Below are positions 1 to 11,493 of a stretch of 64,000 nucleotides of DNA, one piece after another. The stretch's first letter is position 1; each line of letters begins with the position of its first letter. A program made the position numbers and the translations under genes. This stretch comes from Diplolepis rosae (Eukaryota > Arthropoda > Insecta > Hymenoptera > Diplolepididae). Where the stretch lies: positions 8,742,001 through 8,806,000 of the forward strand of contig JAPYXD010000680.1 of assembly GCA_030998225.1 (NCBI GenBank), in the 5' to 3' direction. The notes below the pieces were generated by a model. That model ran no database searches, was not told the DNA's origin, and saw nothing but the letters and a program-made list of their open reading frames with translations.

Positions 1-325
1 CATGAGCCCATTTTCTTACATATGATGTAATTGAATAAACACATTAAAAGCTTCTTTTCATCAAACTATTTGTTAAGTTTTCAAAAGCCTCAAAATTTAT
101 CAAAACCGCCTTACATTTTATACAAGTTTATACAAAGTAACATCTGTTCTAAAACAAAATAGTAACAGAGTTCTAAAATAAGTGGTATAAATGTGTTATA
201 GAAACACAATGTCATAGATTTTCTAAAATATGCATTCCGACTGAGCTTTGTAACTGTGCCATAAGAATTTTTTTATCAGTGTTCTATAAAACAATTTATT
301 GTAATATCTTGAAATTCAAACATAC

Positions 326-614
326 CTTTATCGCTATTGTAACCTGAAAACATTATCGCCACCACGTATGACATAGATCTCTCTGAGGCTTCAATTGGAT
401 CATTTTGTCCCTCTAATAATGACATAGATTTTGTGAAATAATACAGAATCCAAACAATTGCGTTCACAAAAATTGTGCGTTGTAAACAAAATATGAATTA
501 AAAATAGTGTATACTAGCAATAAGCAATTGAAAATATAATGGTTAAAATTATAATTTAACGTGCTTACCTATACCAAGGAAAATGTTTATCAGAAGAAAA
601 ATAATGATCTTCAT
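326..614 (-). CDS. Gene 1: S1 serine protease homologue, 5' part only
   Basis: Two minus-strand exons are visible: 569-614 (signal peptide MKIIIFLLINIFLGI plus one base) and 326-412. Both junctions are phase 1: donor ATAG|gtaagc, acceptor ttattag|AG, next donor AAAG|gtatgt. Exon 2 encodes EGQNDPIEASERS then MSYVVAIMF, matching the start of the protease domain in the three paralogues to the right. The remaining exons lie off the left edge: bases 1-150 resemble 7520-7620, which is intron just upstream of exon 3 of gene 2. The acceptor used by the paralogues (ttctacag or similar) reads ttcacaaa here, so splicing must move 37 bases downstream; this drops the residues aligned to the zymogen cleavage site. 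Predicted secreted. No catalytic residue falls inside the visible part. Confidence 0.65.
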
Positions 615-715
615 TCTAGCTTGTTCAGAAAGATTCACGCCACTTCTTATTGTCTTTTGAATTCGAGGGAGAAAAGATATCTGAGAATATACGTCTAAGC
701 AATATATAGGCGTCT
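615..715 (-). promoter_or_regulatory. Putative promoter and leader of gene 1
   Basis: A TATA-like CCTATATATT (minus strand) lies at 701-710, about 90 nt upstream of the ATG. The last 30 nt before the ATG (gcgtgaatct...aagctaga) resemble the leaders of genes 2 and 4, which suggests conserved 5' UTR and promoter after duplication. A weaker shared motif, TATAC..AGATAAG, occurs about 200 nt upstream in gene 1 and about 150 nt upstream in gene 2. The transcription start is not established. Confidence 0.3.
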
Positions 716-1087
716 ATGTGCTGTTAATTACTGCAATCAGGGTTAAAAATTATTTTTTCGATAATTAACATGGTTATATAATGTCATAAATCTGAAGTAA
801 ATCATGTAAACTTATCTGAGTATACAGTCTATATTTAGAAGAACAAATTTTATGAATTTATAAGTTTATTGTAAAGTAGTAACTTTTACTGCAACGAATT
901 TCGGTTTCAAAAGTGTTTGTTCCGCACTTCATATGCCTATAACTTGATAAAAATATCGTAGAATATTTTGATGAAGTATCTATAAAAGATTAAAATCTTC
1001 CACGTCACAAAATATACATGTTAATATCCGAAAAAGATTTTCACAAGAACTTCAATGCCAAATAAGTTGAAAACCCTGGTTTTCCAG

Positions 1088-1326
1088 CCGAGACAAAATT
1101 TTTGCCCTATTTGAGACCTCTGATTTGGAGGGCTAAATAGATCTCAGAAGGATCTGCAGAGGATTTAATTTCTAATAGATTCAGCCCTCTTATAATCCTG
1201 TTAAATGGCACATTTTTTATTTTCTCCGGTTTGAGTTCTAAAAGAGGGCTTTATTTTATAAAAATTGAACCCTCTGCAAACCCTCCTACAACCTCAATTT
1301 ATACCCTCCAGTAGCCCTTCAAATAA
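1088..1326. repeat. Degenerate fold-back repeat (GAGGGCT-rich)
   Basis: The left half (ctgcagaggatttaattt, then ttcagccctctt) is inverted in the right half (gcagagggttcaattttt and aaagccctctttt, read on the minus strand). The layout is that of a small decayed fold-back MITE of about 240 bp in the gene 1 to gene 2 intergenic interval. Nothing coding is visible. Confidence 0.4.
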
Positions 1327-1384
1327 TCTAGGACAAGGAGTGACATCACATGCCAATATTACCGTTTTATGGCCAATTTTGTTA

Positions 1385-2110
1385 CATTCTCATTATGTAA
1401 GAATGTATTGGTTTTATGTTGAATATTAAATGACGTTCGAAATTTCCATCAAATCTTTACATTTTAAGACCCCTAGAGTCAGAAAAAAACGGTTTTTACA
1501 AAAGTGTCTGTATGTTTGTCTGTCTACTGAAAATCCAAAATTCAACTTTTTAACAATAGGTAAAATACGAAAAAAATGTAAGTTTGCAAAATTATTTATT
1601 TCAATAAGATCTAGAAATTTTGTCTAACATAGTTTCTAATAAAACGTATATTTTTCATTTTAATTTTAAAAAATACGATTAAAATTTTTAAATTTCATTA
1701 TTTAAACGAAATATGTGAGAAACGAAACAAACGTTCAGATGGAAAATTATTTGCCTGAATGAGGTGTACAAATTCTCAGTAGGACATATTTTGACAAGAT
1801 ATATATTTTATATGTTGGTTTAAAAAAGACACTATTGAAAATCGAAAATTCCAGTTTTTCATCAAAATATGTGAGATACAAAATGAGTGTTGAAATAAAA
1901 AATCGTTTGCATAAAAACAGTCTACGAACTTTTTTACTTTTTGAGATATTTGGAAGAAGTTTAATTTTTATTTAATTATGTAAATGATTAGAAAGTTATA
2001 AAAATGTATACAGAAAATCAAGCGCAAAGCGCGAGTGTCATGATGAGAATGTGTTCCTTAAGGCTGATAGAGCCTTAAGTCAATTGAATTTCCTTTTTCA
2101 TTTGAAATCA
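1385..2110 (+). repeat. Dispersed AT-rich repeat, copy 1
   Basis: This block aligns along most of its length with 22385-23350. Shared landmarks are ttggttttatg, then an agtcagg/agtcaga motif, then aaagtgtctgt, then atatgtg, then gagatatttggaagaa. Its right end has a small hairpin (aaggct gatag agcctt), which recurs in altered form at 26845-26860. No open frame is conserved between copies. It is probably a non-autonomous mobile element of unknown class; a Helitron-like 3' hairpin is possible, but I see no clear CTRR terminus. Confidence 0.45.
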
Positions 2111-2434
2111 AAAAATTTAGTAACTTTGCGAAAATGTAAATCACATCTACAATATTATAAAATTGACTTAGCTTCTATATAAAATTCTTCTGAAAAAAGT
2201 ATTGTTGTTTTTCATGAAAATATTGAAGTTTATTTTTCAGGAGTTCATCGATTTGAGGTAACTACATAAGCTACTCATATCTTGTACTATAAGTTGACAT
2301 ATTGATTTAAAAAAAAAGCGCATATTAACATTCAAAACGTTCCCATAAATTCTACGTTTGGGCTATCATCAATAGCTTAATAAAGGAAGAGAACATTTTT
2401 TGACTCTTCAAGAAGGAAAAATATACTGAGCATA

Positions 2435-5400
2435 CTAATATCCAGATGCAGGCGGGTATAAATTGCACCTGCCCACTTTCTCGAATATGACGAACTCCAC
2501 TTTTGCTGAGTTAAATTCAAAATCTTTGGCATAAATTGCAACTCCTATTAATAAATTATCCTTAAATAAACCAGCGCCTTTCTCCACCTTAATTAAAAAG
2601 AAAAAATCTTATCTCAGTGAAATATATAGTTTTTCCATTTTTTGTATGCATGTATACGAGGTGTGTCCGAAAAGTATCCGACCTGCCTTTATATTTTCGT
2701 GCCAGAGCGCTCGCCTGGCCTCTGCGGAGTATGAGCGTAACCAATAGTCCCTCACGAACTCCCCGAATGCCGTAGTTACCGGCCGGACGCCTTGGGTCGG
2801 GCGCAGCGTGTGTTTATGTCCAGCGTGCTTTTTCCGTTCGTCGCATTTGTTTACAGTTGAAAATGATAGAAAAAACAGATCAACGAACTTGCATCAAGTT
2901 TTGCTTCAATCTCGGCAAGAGTTATACGGAGACGATTAAAATGATACAGAAGGCCTTTGTGGACAAAAGTATGGGCATAATACAGATAAGGAGTGGTACA
3001 GGCGGTTGTGCTCTACGAATTTGCTCCAAGAGGTCAGACGATCAACAAAGAATATTACCTTGCAGTTCTGAAAAGATTGCGTGATGTCGCGAGAAGAAAA
3101 TGACCGCGTTTCTAGTCAAGCGGTGACTGGCTTCTTCACCACGATAATTCGCTAGCGCATTCATCGAACCTTGTGCAGCAATTTTTGTCGAAACACAAGA
3201 TTGTTCAAGATTGCAGTCGGTTACTTTTCGGACACACCTCGTATATATGTATGAAGTAATCTTTAGAAATGAGGGGCTGATAGTAAAAGCAGAGTATAAA
3301 TACCGTGAAAGTAAAAATGGGTTAAGAAAGTTGCGGGAAAAAATAAGTTAAAAGCAATTGTGAAATACGACGATTATATCGTATATTTCAATAAAACGAT
3401 ATAAAAAAACGATGTATTAGGTGTACAACTTTGCTTCCGCCGTTTTTCGATAGATGGCTGCAGCGGTAAGTGCTGGTTGAAATAGGCAGATCAAAAATGT
3501 CACACAGTAAGCTTTGACATCTGTCAACATAACGACAGCACCACATTTGTGAATTTGTGTTTGCATCTTAAGTGTATTCTCGATCGAAGATGTCAGTTTT
3601 CAAGTCAAATTCTCGTCATTTGCGGAAAGTTTTGATTTTCTGCTTTCATTTGAAAAAAACTGCGGTTGAGGCTCATCGAATATTCTCAAGTACTTACGGC
3701 GAGGCTGCTCTTAGTGAAAGAACGTGTCGTGAGTGGTTTCAATGCTTCAAGAGCGGTAATTTTGATGTCGAGGACCGGCATGGCGGTGGAGAAGAGAAGA
3801 TATTTGGAGATTCCAAATTGGAGGCATTACTTGTTGAAAACTCGTGCCAAGCACAGGAAGAATTAGCAGAATCATTTGGAGTGACTCAAAAAGCCATTTC
3901 GAATGGCCTCAAAGCCATGAGAATGATTCAGAAGCAAGGAAGTTGGGTTCCGTACGAGTTGAAGCCGAGAGATGTCGAATGGCGTTCCTTTGCCTGTGAA
4001 CAGCTACTCCAAAGACAGAATCGGAAGGGGTTGTTACATCGCATTGTGACCGGCGACGAAAAGTGGGTCCACTACGATACTCTCAAGCGCAGAAAATCAT
4101 GAACGATGTCTGGACATAGCTTAACGTCGACGGCCAGACCGAATATTCACGATGCCAAGGTTATGCTCTGCATTTGGTGGGATCAGCTCGGTGTGATGTG
4201 ATGGATCAGTATCGAAAGCAATTGATGCGCTTGAGTCGAGCATTGAAGGAGAAGAGACCACAGTACCAAAAGAGACACGACAAAGTTATCGTCCAGACTT
4301 TGCTCCTTCCGTCTACCATTTGTTTCAATCGATGGCACACGGTCTGGCTCATCAGCATTCCCGCTCTTATGGACAAGTCAAAAAATGGATCGATTCATAG
4401 ATCGCCTCAAACGACGCATCGTTTTTTAGAGATGGTATCCGATAATTGCGAGAAAAATGCAAAAATGAGTGGCCAGCGAAGAGGAAGCCTTGAGAAGCTG
4501 CGCATGAAGGAACAACGGGTAGTGTTCTGTAAAGCCTTGAGGCTTGAATTGCACAGGTTTAATTGGTTTCGTGAATGAAGAACACAAGCACACTTTTTGG
4601 TGGACCGATCTATTTCGCCATATTGGAAAAGTGTAAAATTATACTAGTTCAAGTCGGCAAGGTAGAGATATAAACGGCAGAGATCATATTCTCTGGCCTA
4701 GCGCGGTACCTAATTAGGTTGGTGACGGGCTTGTGACAGCAAGGGCGGATTTCAGGTGAATGGACGACGGAAGAGTCGTACATGCACTCATCATTTTAGT
4801 AGTGAAATTATCGAATGCACAACTATATATACATTATTTATGCACTATTTATACGAGGCTGAAAAGTAAATTCAGTTAAATTAACGAGAGAAAATCATAA
4901 AATTAATCATAATTTTTCTCCATTTTACTAGATTTCTAGTTAATTTATATAGATATACTTTTCAGATTCGTGTATCAAGGAGAATTGACGTTAACCGTCG
5001 TAAAATTTTTATTAAAAAATGTAAAATCATGCTGATATGCAATTCATGCACAAGGGTGTTTGCACTTCAATTCCAATCACTATAGGGTTGACACTTTTAG
5101 TTTCTTACTTCTGACAAGGTTGTCCCAACCATTGATCTTCCACAGAACTGATAATCTTGTATTTGTAAATGGTAATCTTCATTGCAAACTCTTTGTGGGT
5201 GTAATTCGAAATTTATTTTTTTTATAATGCCTCTAATATGAAGTCCTATTCCACTTGTTATTACTGGTACACCATAATAGCCAAGCCCTCTTATAAGGAT
5301 GTCCTGCGTTGCATAATTAGCCGTACCATAGTTGGTGCTTTTATTTTCCCCATTAAACTAAAAAAAAAAAACCATAAAAAAAAAATCTTACAAATAAAAC

Positions 5401-8400
5401 AGTCGACACTATAACTCATTTTTTCTATGTACCCAAATTTTAATTGTTCCACTTGAACAAATATTTGGTTAAATCAAAAAAAGTTGGTTGGTTTAACTCT
5501 AGAAGTTTTTTATTATATGGACAAAAAAATTTTTTATGGACCCAGCACGATTTCTTGGTTAAAAATATTGAGATGATTTTACTAAATATTATTTTGATCC
5601 TTACAAACGTGTGTTTGATGCTGTCAAATTATTTTTTTGAACCAACAAAAGAAAAATCTATTTGGTTGATACACTTGAGGTTTAAAATTTATTATACAGG
5701 AAAAAGAAACGCTTTCTCTTGTGCCACAATTTGATCCCGGTCGGAACGTATCAACCATCAATCCAAGATCCTGGTAAGAGCTTCTCTTTTTTCACAAAAA
5801 GAAATAACCCTTTGCGCTCGAGAGGGGACTCCTAGTCACCACTTGGTTCGATGTATCGACTCGAGACGTGACTTTACAGCACCAATTGGTTTGATGCGGA
5901 AACTCGATTGGCGATAATGTCTATTTATATTTGATTTTATGTTTTTGTTTTTGAAATAGCTGCAAGAAATCCACATAGTACCTGAAAAATCGCCTCGAGT
6001 TGCTGGTTGCTGGTTCGTTCAAGCGAAAAAGGCCTCGAGCGCAAAGGATCAAAATTTTCAAATTAATATAATCCTTTTGGGCATATATTATTTGAATATA
6101 CTTGGAGGAATAAAAGAAGGAAATATTCTTGAATGCATGAGAAATATTACAGATTTTATTCGAATGAATGAATATTTTATGTGTATCTAATAAGCATGAA
6201 AGTCTGTAGAAGTGTAAAGAACTAATGTGTATCTGTATTAAACATTATTATGTAGAAAATGTTCAAGGAAAAACTAAAACTTCAGATTTTATTTATAGAC
6301 TACGCAAAGAAATATTTACCACTTGTAATGATAAGTTGCTTTTCAGCATTGAAACTTTGTTTTATGACTTACCGTTACAACTGCAAGATCGTTAGATGAT
6401 CCTTTTTGTACATTTGTATCAAACAGAACTATCCTATCAACGCGAATATAATTGCTTATAGATTGAGGTAAAACACAACTCCATATCTATTCAAAATCGA
6501 ATATACAAAGTGCATTAATAAAACTTATTTGAACCCTAAAATACAAAATTGTTTTCTGTTCGTCATTTAGAATAAAAGTCATAAATACATATTTAAAATA
6601 GATTAGCAAGAAATACGAGATGATGTGTGTATGTATCAGGATGATCCACAAAAAATAAGCTGAAATTGATTAAAATTTTACGATTTTTTAAGAATTGGTA
6701 CAAAGCTAGTGTAAGAAAAAATGTAACCGCAAATAACATTTTTAAAATTAATATTTTTCGTGAGTTGCGAATTGTTCGCATAAATAATAATTTTTTTTTA
6801 TTTCATGAGGCACTGTGAATACTATCATTCCAATTCTCAATATTATAGAAAATCGATAAACCTTAACACTAGAATTACAGGCCAAAAAAATCAGTATATT
6901 CCATTAAAAAAATATTTATGTATTGAAATATTGTATGACTTTTAAAGCATCATATAAATAAATAAATGGACCGAAATAAAATAAAATGAAATAGATATAG
7001 ATGATGGAAATAAAATGAATAAAATAATAATATCAAATCATTTCAAACTTGTCAATATGTCCCAACTTTGCTCAAAAGTTGAGTAAAGTTTCTCAAACTA
7101 TTTTTCTCCGTGTACCTTAACTTAAAATGTTACAGATAAAATTGTTCGTCTACTAGTGGGTCACAACGTGGACTATTTTGACTCCGCAGTAGAAAAAAAA
7201 TCTTTCTAGTTGCATAATATATTATTATTCTTGACAGGAAAACAACTGTAAGTGCGCTGTTAATTAAATCACACCCAAGTTTGGATTGGATTACCAATAA
7301 TTACCTTACGTTGCTCCTTAATATGAACGGTATCAATTCCAACTGCAACATGTGCATGATAAAATATTTCTTCAGATCTACCTTTTCGAGTTTTTAAAAT
7401 ATTGTGAGTTTCGTGGCCAACAGTTAAAGCAGCTGATTGACTAATAATAGTCCCAGAAATAACATGAATCTTATGATCTAGAAAAACATGTAATTTACCA
7501 ACTTCATAAATGTATTCTAAAAGGACAGAAGCTCATCTTTTGACATGGAATGTTATTGAATAAACGTATTAAAAAGCTTCCTAATTTCATCAAATTATTT
7601 GATCATTTTTCATAAGCTTTACCATAAAATTCTTCAAAATTGTCTGACACATTTTACAAGATTATTTAAATCAAATAACATTTGTTTAATTCAGACAAAA
7701 TATCTTTAGGCCGAATAGATATTTGTTTAATAAAATAAATTTTTCTTCATAACAAACAAATTATTGCATTCGTATTTAGTCAAAGATATAATTTTTTTGA
7801 TTTAAGATAGAGATTTATTTGATTTGGTCAAATTTTTATTTGGTTTAAAGATCCTTTGTTTGAATCAGGCAAATATAAATTAATTCAAATAAATCGTTAT
7901 TTTAAATCTGTTCTATAATTACGAATCTGCGAAATTTATTAAGAATCAGCGGCTATTGAACAATTCTTAGTGAGTTGCGCTCATTAAAATTAAGGGAGAT
8001 TGCCACAATGACGGCATCGGAATTAGGCTTAACTTAAAAACTTTATTCCAGAGAAACATAACGAGTTAAAAGATATCGTTTTTTTATTCAATTTCTGTAA
8101 CATTAACGAATAAAAATTGATGTCATTGGAAATTTTATTCTTAAAAGAGGCAAAGCTGCAGCACCCTATCTGATGTATGTTTTTTGATAACCACCGTTAC
8201 AAGCGGAAGGTTTTCTCGTCACACCTGTAACATACAACAAAAACGAAAAACAAACAACATTGACTTAAGGGGGTAGAACACAGTAAATTTTTCAAAAAAG
8301 TCATTTTTTTTATTGGCTTAAAAAATCCTTTTGCCCTTCTACAATAAGGGACAAAAGATCCTATACCCACCGGAAGTCATTTTCTTTTAAATTTCGAGCC

Positions 8401-10703
8401 ATCACTCGAGCGCCTCGAAATGCTCTGAAATGCGCTTTTGCGATGATTAAACGCGTTTTTCTCTAAATGATGTTTTTCAAAACGGTGTACATGATATCTC
8501 AAGATCTAATTAACGAATCGACTTGAAATTTGACACCCTTACTCTATGGATGAGTGCCTCTGGCGTCACGTAGGATTTTGCAAATATCTTGTTTTGTTCA
8601 ATAATTATAAACTATCATAACATGAAATTTCGGTCCAAAAAACGTATGTTTAATTCAGAAATTTTTTTCTCGTTGCCAAAAAATGCTAAAAAAAGGCTAC
8701 GTGACGCGATAACCAATACAATATAGATGATGAGCATATTCTGTTTTTTTGTTTCAGACGACTGGTTTTCGCAGAATCATGTACACTATCCAACCATGCG
8801 CGAAGCAGCATATATCAAAAAGTTTTTTTTTTTTAACAAAAAATTTTTTAAACCTTTTTTGATAAGTATGGAAGATAATAAAACAAAAAAAAATAGTGGT
8901 GTAACATCATTATTTAGTTAGCAATAAATTTATGAAAATGAACCACAAAACATGCCCGTCACTGTGTTCTACCCCCTTAAATTTTCAAACAAATCGATCA
9001 AGTAGTTTTCATGCAATCCTTCCGGTGAGGTGGAAAAGAGTGGTTTCGAGTAGGGTGCTGCAGCTTTGCCATTTTTAAGGATAAAATTACCAATGACATA
9101 AATTTTTATTAGATAATGTTACAGAAATGAAATTGAAAAAACGATATGTTTTAAGTCGCTTTATTTCTTTGAAATAAAGTTTTGAAGTTGAGCCTAGTTC
9201 CCATGCCGTCACTGTGGCAATCCCCCTTAAAATAGTACTATTGGGTTGGCAACAAAGTCATTTCGTTTTTTTTTTCATGATTTTCAAAGCAAAAATTCAA
9301 AAAACTGAATCAACTCATTTTTGACAGCCTCATTTAAATCGAATGTTTTTCCATTCAAATGGTTTTGAAGTGAACGGAATTAATGATAATCGGATGGTGC
9401 AAGGTCAGGACTATACGGTGGATTAGGCATCACTTCCCAGCCTAAGTCCAATAATTTTTTGCGAGTGACCAAAGATGTATGTGGTTTGGCGTTATCTTGA
9501 TTGAAGAGGACGCATCTACGAGACTACTTGCACTCAGCATAACCTTCTTTTGATGAATATCGGCTTTTGATGTCGATTCTGCAGGCTCATCTCGCTTACT
9601 TCATGATCTTTTTCGCACCACGTTATCGTAAACAATCCATTTTTCATCGCCTGTTATGATTCGCTTTAGAAATGGATCGCTTATTAACGTAACCAAGTTG
9701 TTTTAAATGTCTTTCAACGCATGTGTGTGATATGTTAAGCTTCTCTGCGATCTCTCGTGTCGTACTACGCCGGTTATTTTCTATCATTGCTTTTATTTTG
9801 TCGTTATCAACTTCAGATGGGCGTCCGGAGCGTGGTCCATCTTTGAGGTCAAAATCTCCGGAACGAAAACGAGCAAACCAATTCCGGCACTGGCGTCCTG
9901 TTAATGATTTTTCACCATAAACATCAATCAACTTTTTCCGAGCTTGCACTGCGTTTTTACCTTTTCGGAAGTAATTAAGTAAAATGTGACGAAAATAACC
10001 ATCTGGAATCTCCATTTCAAATCAATGCAAAACAATAAATAAACAACAAAACTTGAAACTTTTTTTTACTGAATAATCTATGAAACGTCAGCTGTCAAAT
10101 ATCATATACGGTCTGAAGTTTGTTGCCAACCCAATAGATTAATGTTAATTGTAGTCAAATAGATGCTTCTGAAAAAGACAATTTATTGGTGTTCAAACTA
10201 AATATCACAGAAAACTGGTTCTGTAAGTGTTCTGAAATATAATAGTAACAAAGTTTTGAAACATGTGATACAGTTGTGTTCTAGAAGCACAATGTCATAG
10301 ATTTTGTAGAACGTGCAATTCAACTGAGCTCAATAACTGTGCCATAACAATGTTCTATCTATCTACACAATGATCTACACAAGTGTATAACTGTTTGAGA
10401 TTCAAACATACTTTCAACGGGGTTGTTACTTGAATAGATTATCGCCACCACGTATGGCATAGATTCCTCTGGAACTTGTTCAAAATTGCCAGCTTTTTCC
10501 TCCATTAACGACATACATTCTGTAGAATAATACAAAATCCAAACAATTATTCGCACAAGAATTGTGCATTGTAAACAAAATATGGATTGCAAATAATATG
10601 TAATTACAAAGTGCAATTAAAAAAGTAATGGCTGAAATGGTAATTTAATGTTCTTACCTGTGACAAGAAATATGTGTACCAAAACGAAAATAATGATCTT
10701 CAT
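2435..10703 (-). CDS. Gene 2: secreted S1 serine protease homologue (280 aa, 6 exons)
   Basis: Coding exons, 5' to 3' on the minus strand, are 10658-10703, 10412-10519, 7305-7477, 6373-6486, 5109-5357 and 2435-2587, totalling 843 nt with stop TAG. All introns are GT-AG; phases are 1, 1, 0, 0, 0. Exon 1 is a signal peptide (MKIIIFVLVHIFLVT). The protease fold is recognised from PYVVAI, ALTVGHET (His57 kept), SNDLAVVTV (Asp102 kept) and the VCNEDY/FCG cysteine pair. The GDSGGPL serine motif reads VEKGAGLF, so Ser195 is replaced by Lys and catalysis is not expected. The IVGG activation start is LMEE-like with no basic residue before it. Unlike genes 3 and 4, an intron splits the His and Asp regions, with about 15 extra residues there. 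Introns 2 and 5 are swollen by transposons. Exon 4's acceptor is the least certain junction. Confidence 0.75.
2657..3241 (+). mobile_element. Deleted mariner-like element (585 bp, TA-flanked)
   Basis: Inverted ends (cgaggtgtgtccgaaaagta on the left, its near-complement on the right) are bounded by TA at 2655-2656 and 3242-3243. Inside, the frame from 2863 (KMIEKTDQRTCIKFCFNLGK) is the N-terminal helix-turn-helix start of a mariner transposase. A second piece near 3120-3190 reads WLLHHDNSLAHSS, the second-aspartate region, but most of the catalytic core is gone. It is therefore a non-autonomous deletion derivative. It lies in the gene 1 to gene 2 region within intron 5 of gene 2. Confidence 0.7.
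3417..4640 (+). mobile_element. Mariner (mauritiana-type) transposase relic, right end lost
   Basis: The left terminus ttaggtgtacaactttgc follows a TA at 3415-3416. The transposase frame opens at 3590 (MSVFKSN) and runs to 4102 with the HTH region, a degenerate WVPHEL-like motif (WVPYEL) and the first catalytic aspartate (VTGDEKW). A frameshift near 4100 moves the reading frame. From 4200 on DQYRKQLMRLSRALKEKRP is clear, then KVIVQ jumps directly to sequence matching the region after the third aspartate, so the second and third catalytic residues are deleted. I cannot find a matching right inverted repeat near 4570-4640. The copy is inactive and sits in intron 5 of gene 2. Confidence 0.7.
4724..4790 (+). 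mobile_element. Short R1-type 3' tail fragment
   Basis: The stretch acgggcttgtg...gaatggacgacggaagagtc resembles the 3' UTR of the R1-clade copies at 36180-36235 and 20280-20335. The match is only about 65 bp and the flanks show no tail or target duplication. Confidence 0.3.
5809..6050. mobile_element. Small MITE with CCTTTGCGCTCGAG ends
   Basis: Inverted termini ccctttgcgctcgag (5809) and ctcgagcgcaaagg (6033-6047) bound about 240 bp with no open frame. The left flank ataa is near TTAA, so a TTAA-type insertion is possible but unproven. It lies in intron 4 of gene 2. Confidence 0.4.
7994..9226. mobile_element. TTAA-flanked MITE with about 190-bp inverted ends
   Basis: TTAA occurs at 7990-7993 and 9227-9230. 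The left end gggagattgccacaatgacg is inverted at the right end, and similarity continues for roughly 190 bp (for example gcaaagctgcagcaccct at 8150 and 9052). A second TTAA element (8269-8976) is inserted in the centre; without it the element is about 525 bp. TTAA targets are characteristic of piggyBac-like transposition. No transposase is encoded. It lies in intron 2 of gene 2. Confidence 0.65.
8269..8976. mobile_element. Nested TTAA-flanked MITE (708 bp)
   Basis: TTAA occurs at 8265-8268 and 8977-8980. The ends gggggtagaacacagt are inverted (actgtgttctaccccc at 8961-8976). Its right subterminal motif CACAGTGACGGGCATG is also found in the host element's ends, so the two families are related. 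Open frames inside are short and unrecognised. Confidence 0.6.
9241..10134 (-). mobile_element. Mariner (mellifera-type) deletion derivative, TA-flanked
   Basis: Termini ttgggttggcaacaaa and its inverted partner are bounded by TA (9239-9240 and 10135-10136). On the minus strand from 10015 the frame MEIPDGYFRHILL runs through two HTH regions to GYVNKRS, then the frame is lost. ITGDEKWIVYDN (first aspartate) and, after a deletion, NQDNAKPHTS-like and SPDLAPSDYH-like remnants follow toward 9320. At 894 bp it is about 400 bp shorter than a full mariner. It inserted next to the TTAA MITE in intron 2 of gene 2. Confidence 0.75.
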
Positions 10704-11460
10704 TTTAGCTCCTTTAAAAAGAATCACGTTACTTCTTGATTTTTTACCAATTTGAAGAATAATACATACTTGAGGAACATAATCTTAGTTTAACATTCAT
10801 TTTTCTAAGAATGTCAATAATCATAAAATGAAAAAATTAGAGGAACATTACGCAACCTTATCTAAATATACTGTGTATACTATTCACTATGGATAATAAT
10901 TTTTATGGCTTTGTTAGTTCTTCATGAAGTAGCGACTCATATTACAAAACAAAATTTTATAATGATATTTCAACATATTATGTATGAAGAAAAAAAAATT
11001 ACACGGATGCTTAAAACTCTTCTTTTTGAAATTTTTGTACTTACTGCCGTTTAAATTCAAAAGTAAAACCATTTAATTCTATAATAGTTCTACTAATAGC
11101 ACTTCTCATTCAATTATTTTTACAAGACGTTAAAAATTTTATAATTTATGCATAAAAAAACCTCTATTTCTTTAGATTTAAAAAATGTTTAAAAGCCATG
11201 AAGGTACAAAAATTAAATATCGTTTAACGTTTTACAATGTACCTTACAATGAACGTAACACGGTTCGCCTTACATATTTTGGTTGTAAAATATAATAGTT
11301 AATTTTCAATAGTATTTTTCAAAACTATAATAAATTATATGCATCTTACCAAAAAAAGGGCCGATGGAAATTTAAGAACCTCTTTTAAGCAAACCATAAT
11401 AATATGTAGCATTATTTTTCAACATCTGAGTGAAAAATTTACTGCTGTAAAGAAACTTTA
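10704..11460. other. Upstream region of gene 2; no gene seen
   Basis: The 5' leader of gene 2 (aacgtgattct...agctaaa before the ATG at 10703) is shared in outline with genes 1 and 4, and GTATGTATTATTC about 55-70 nt upstream may mark the core promoter. Beyond about 10900 I see AT-rich sequence with no supported exon or repeat. Confidence 0.3.
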
Positions 11461-11493
11461 AGGGGGAAAGGTGAACCAGGCGCCACAGCCAAA

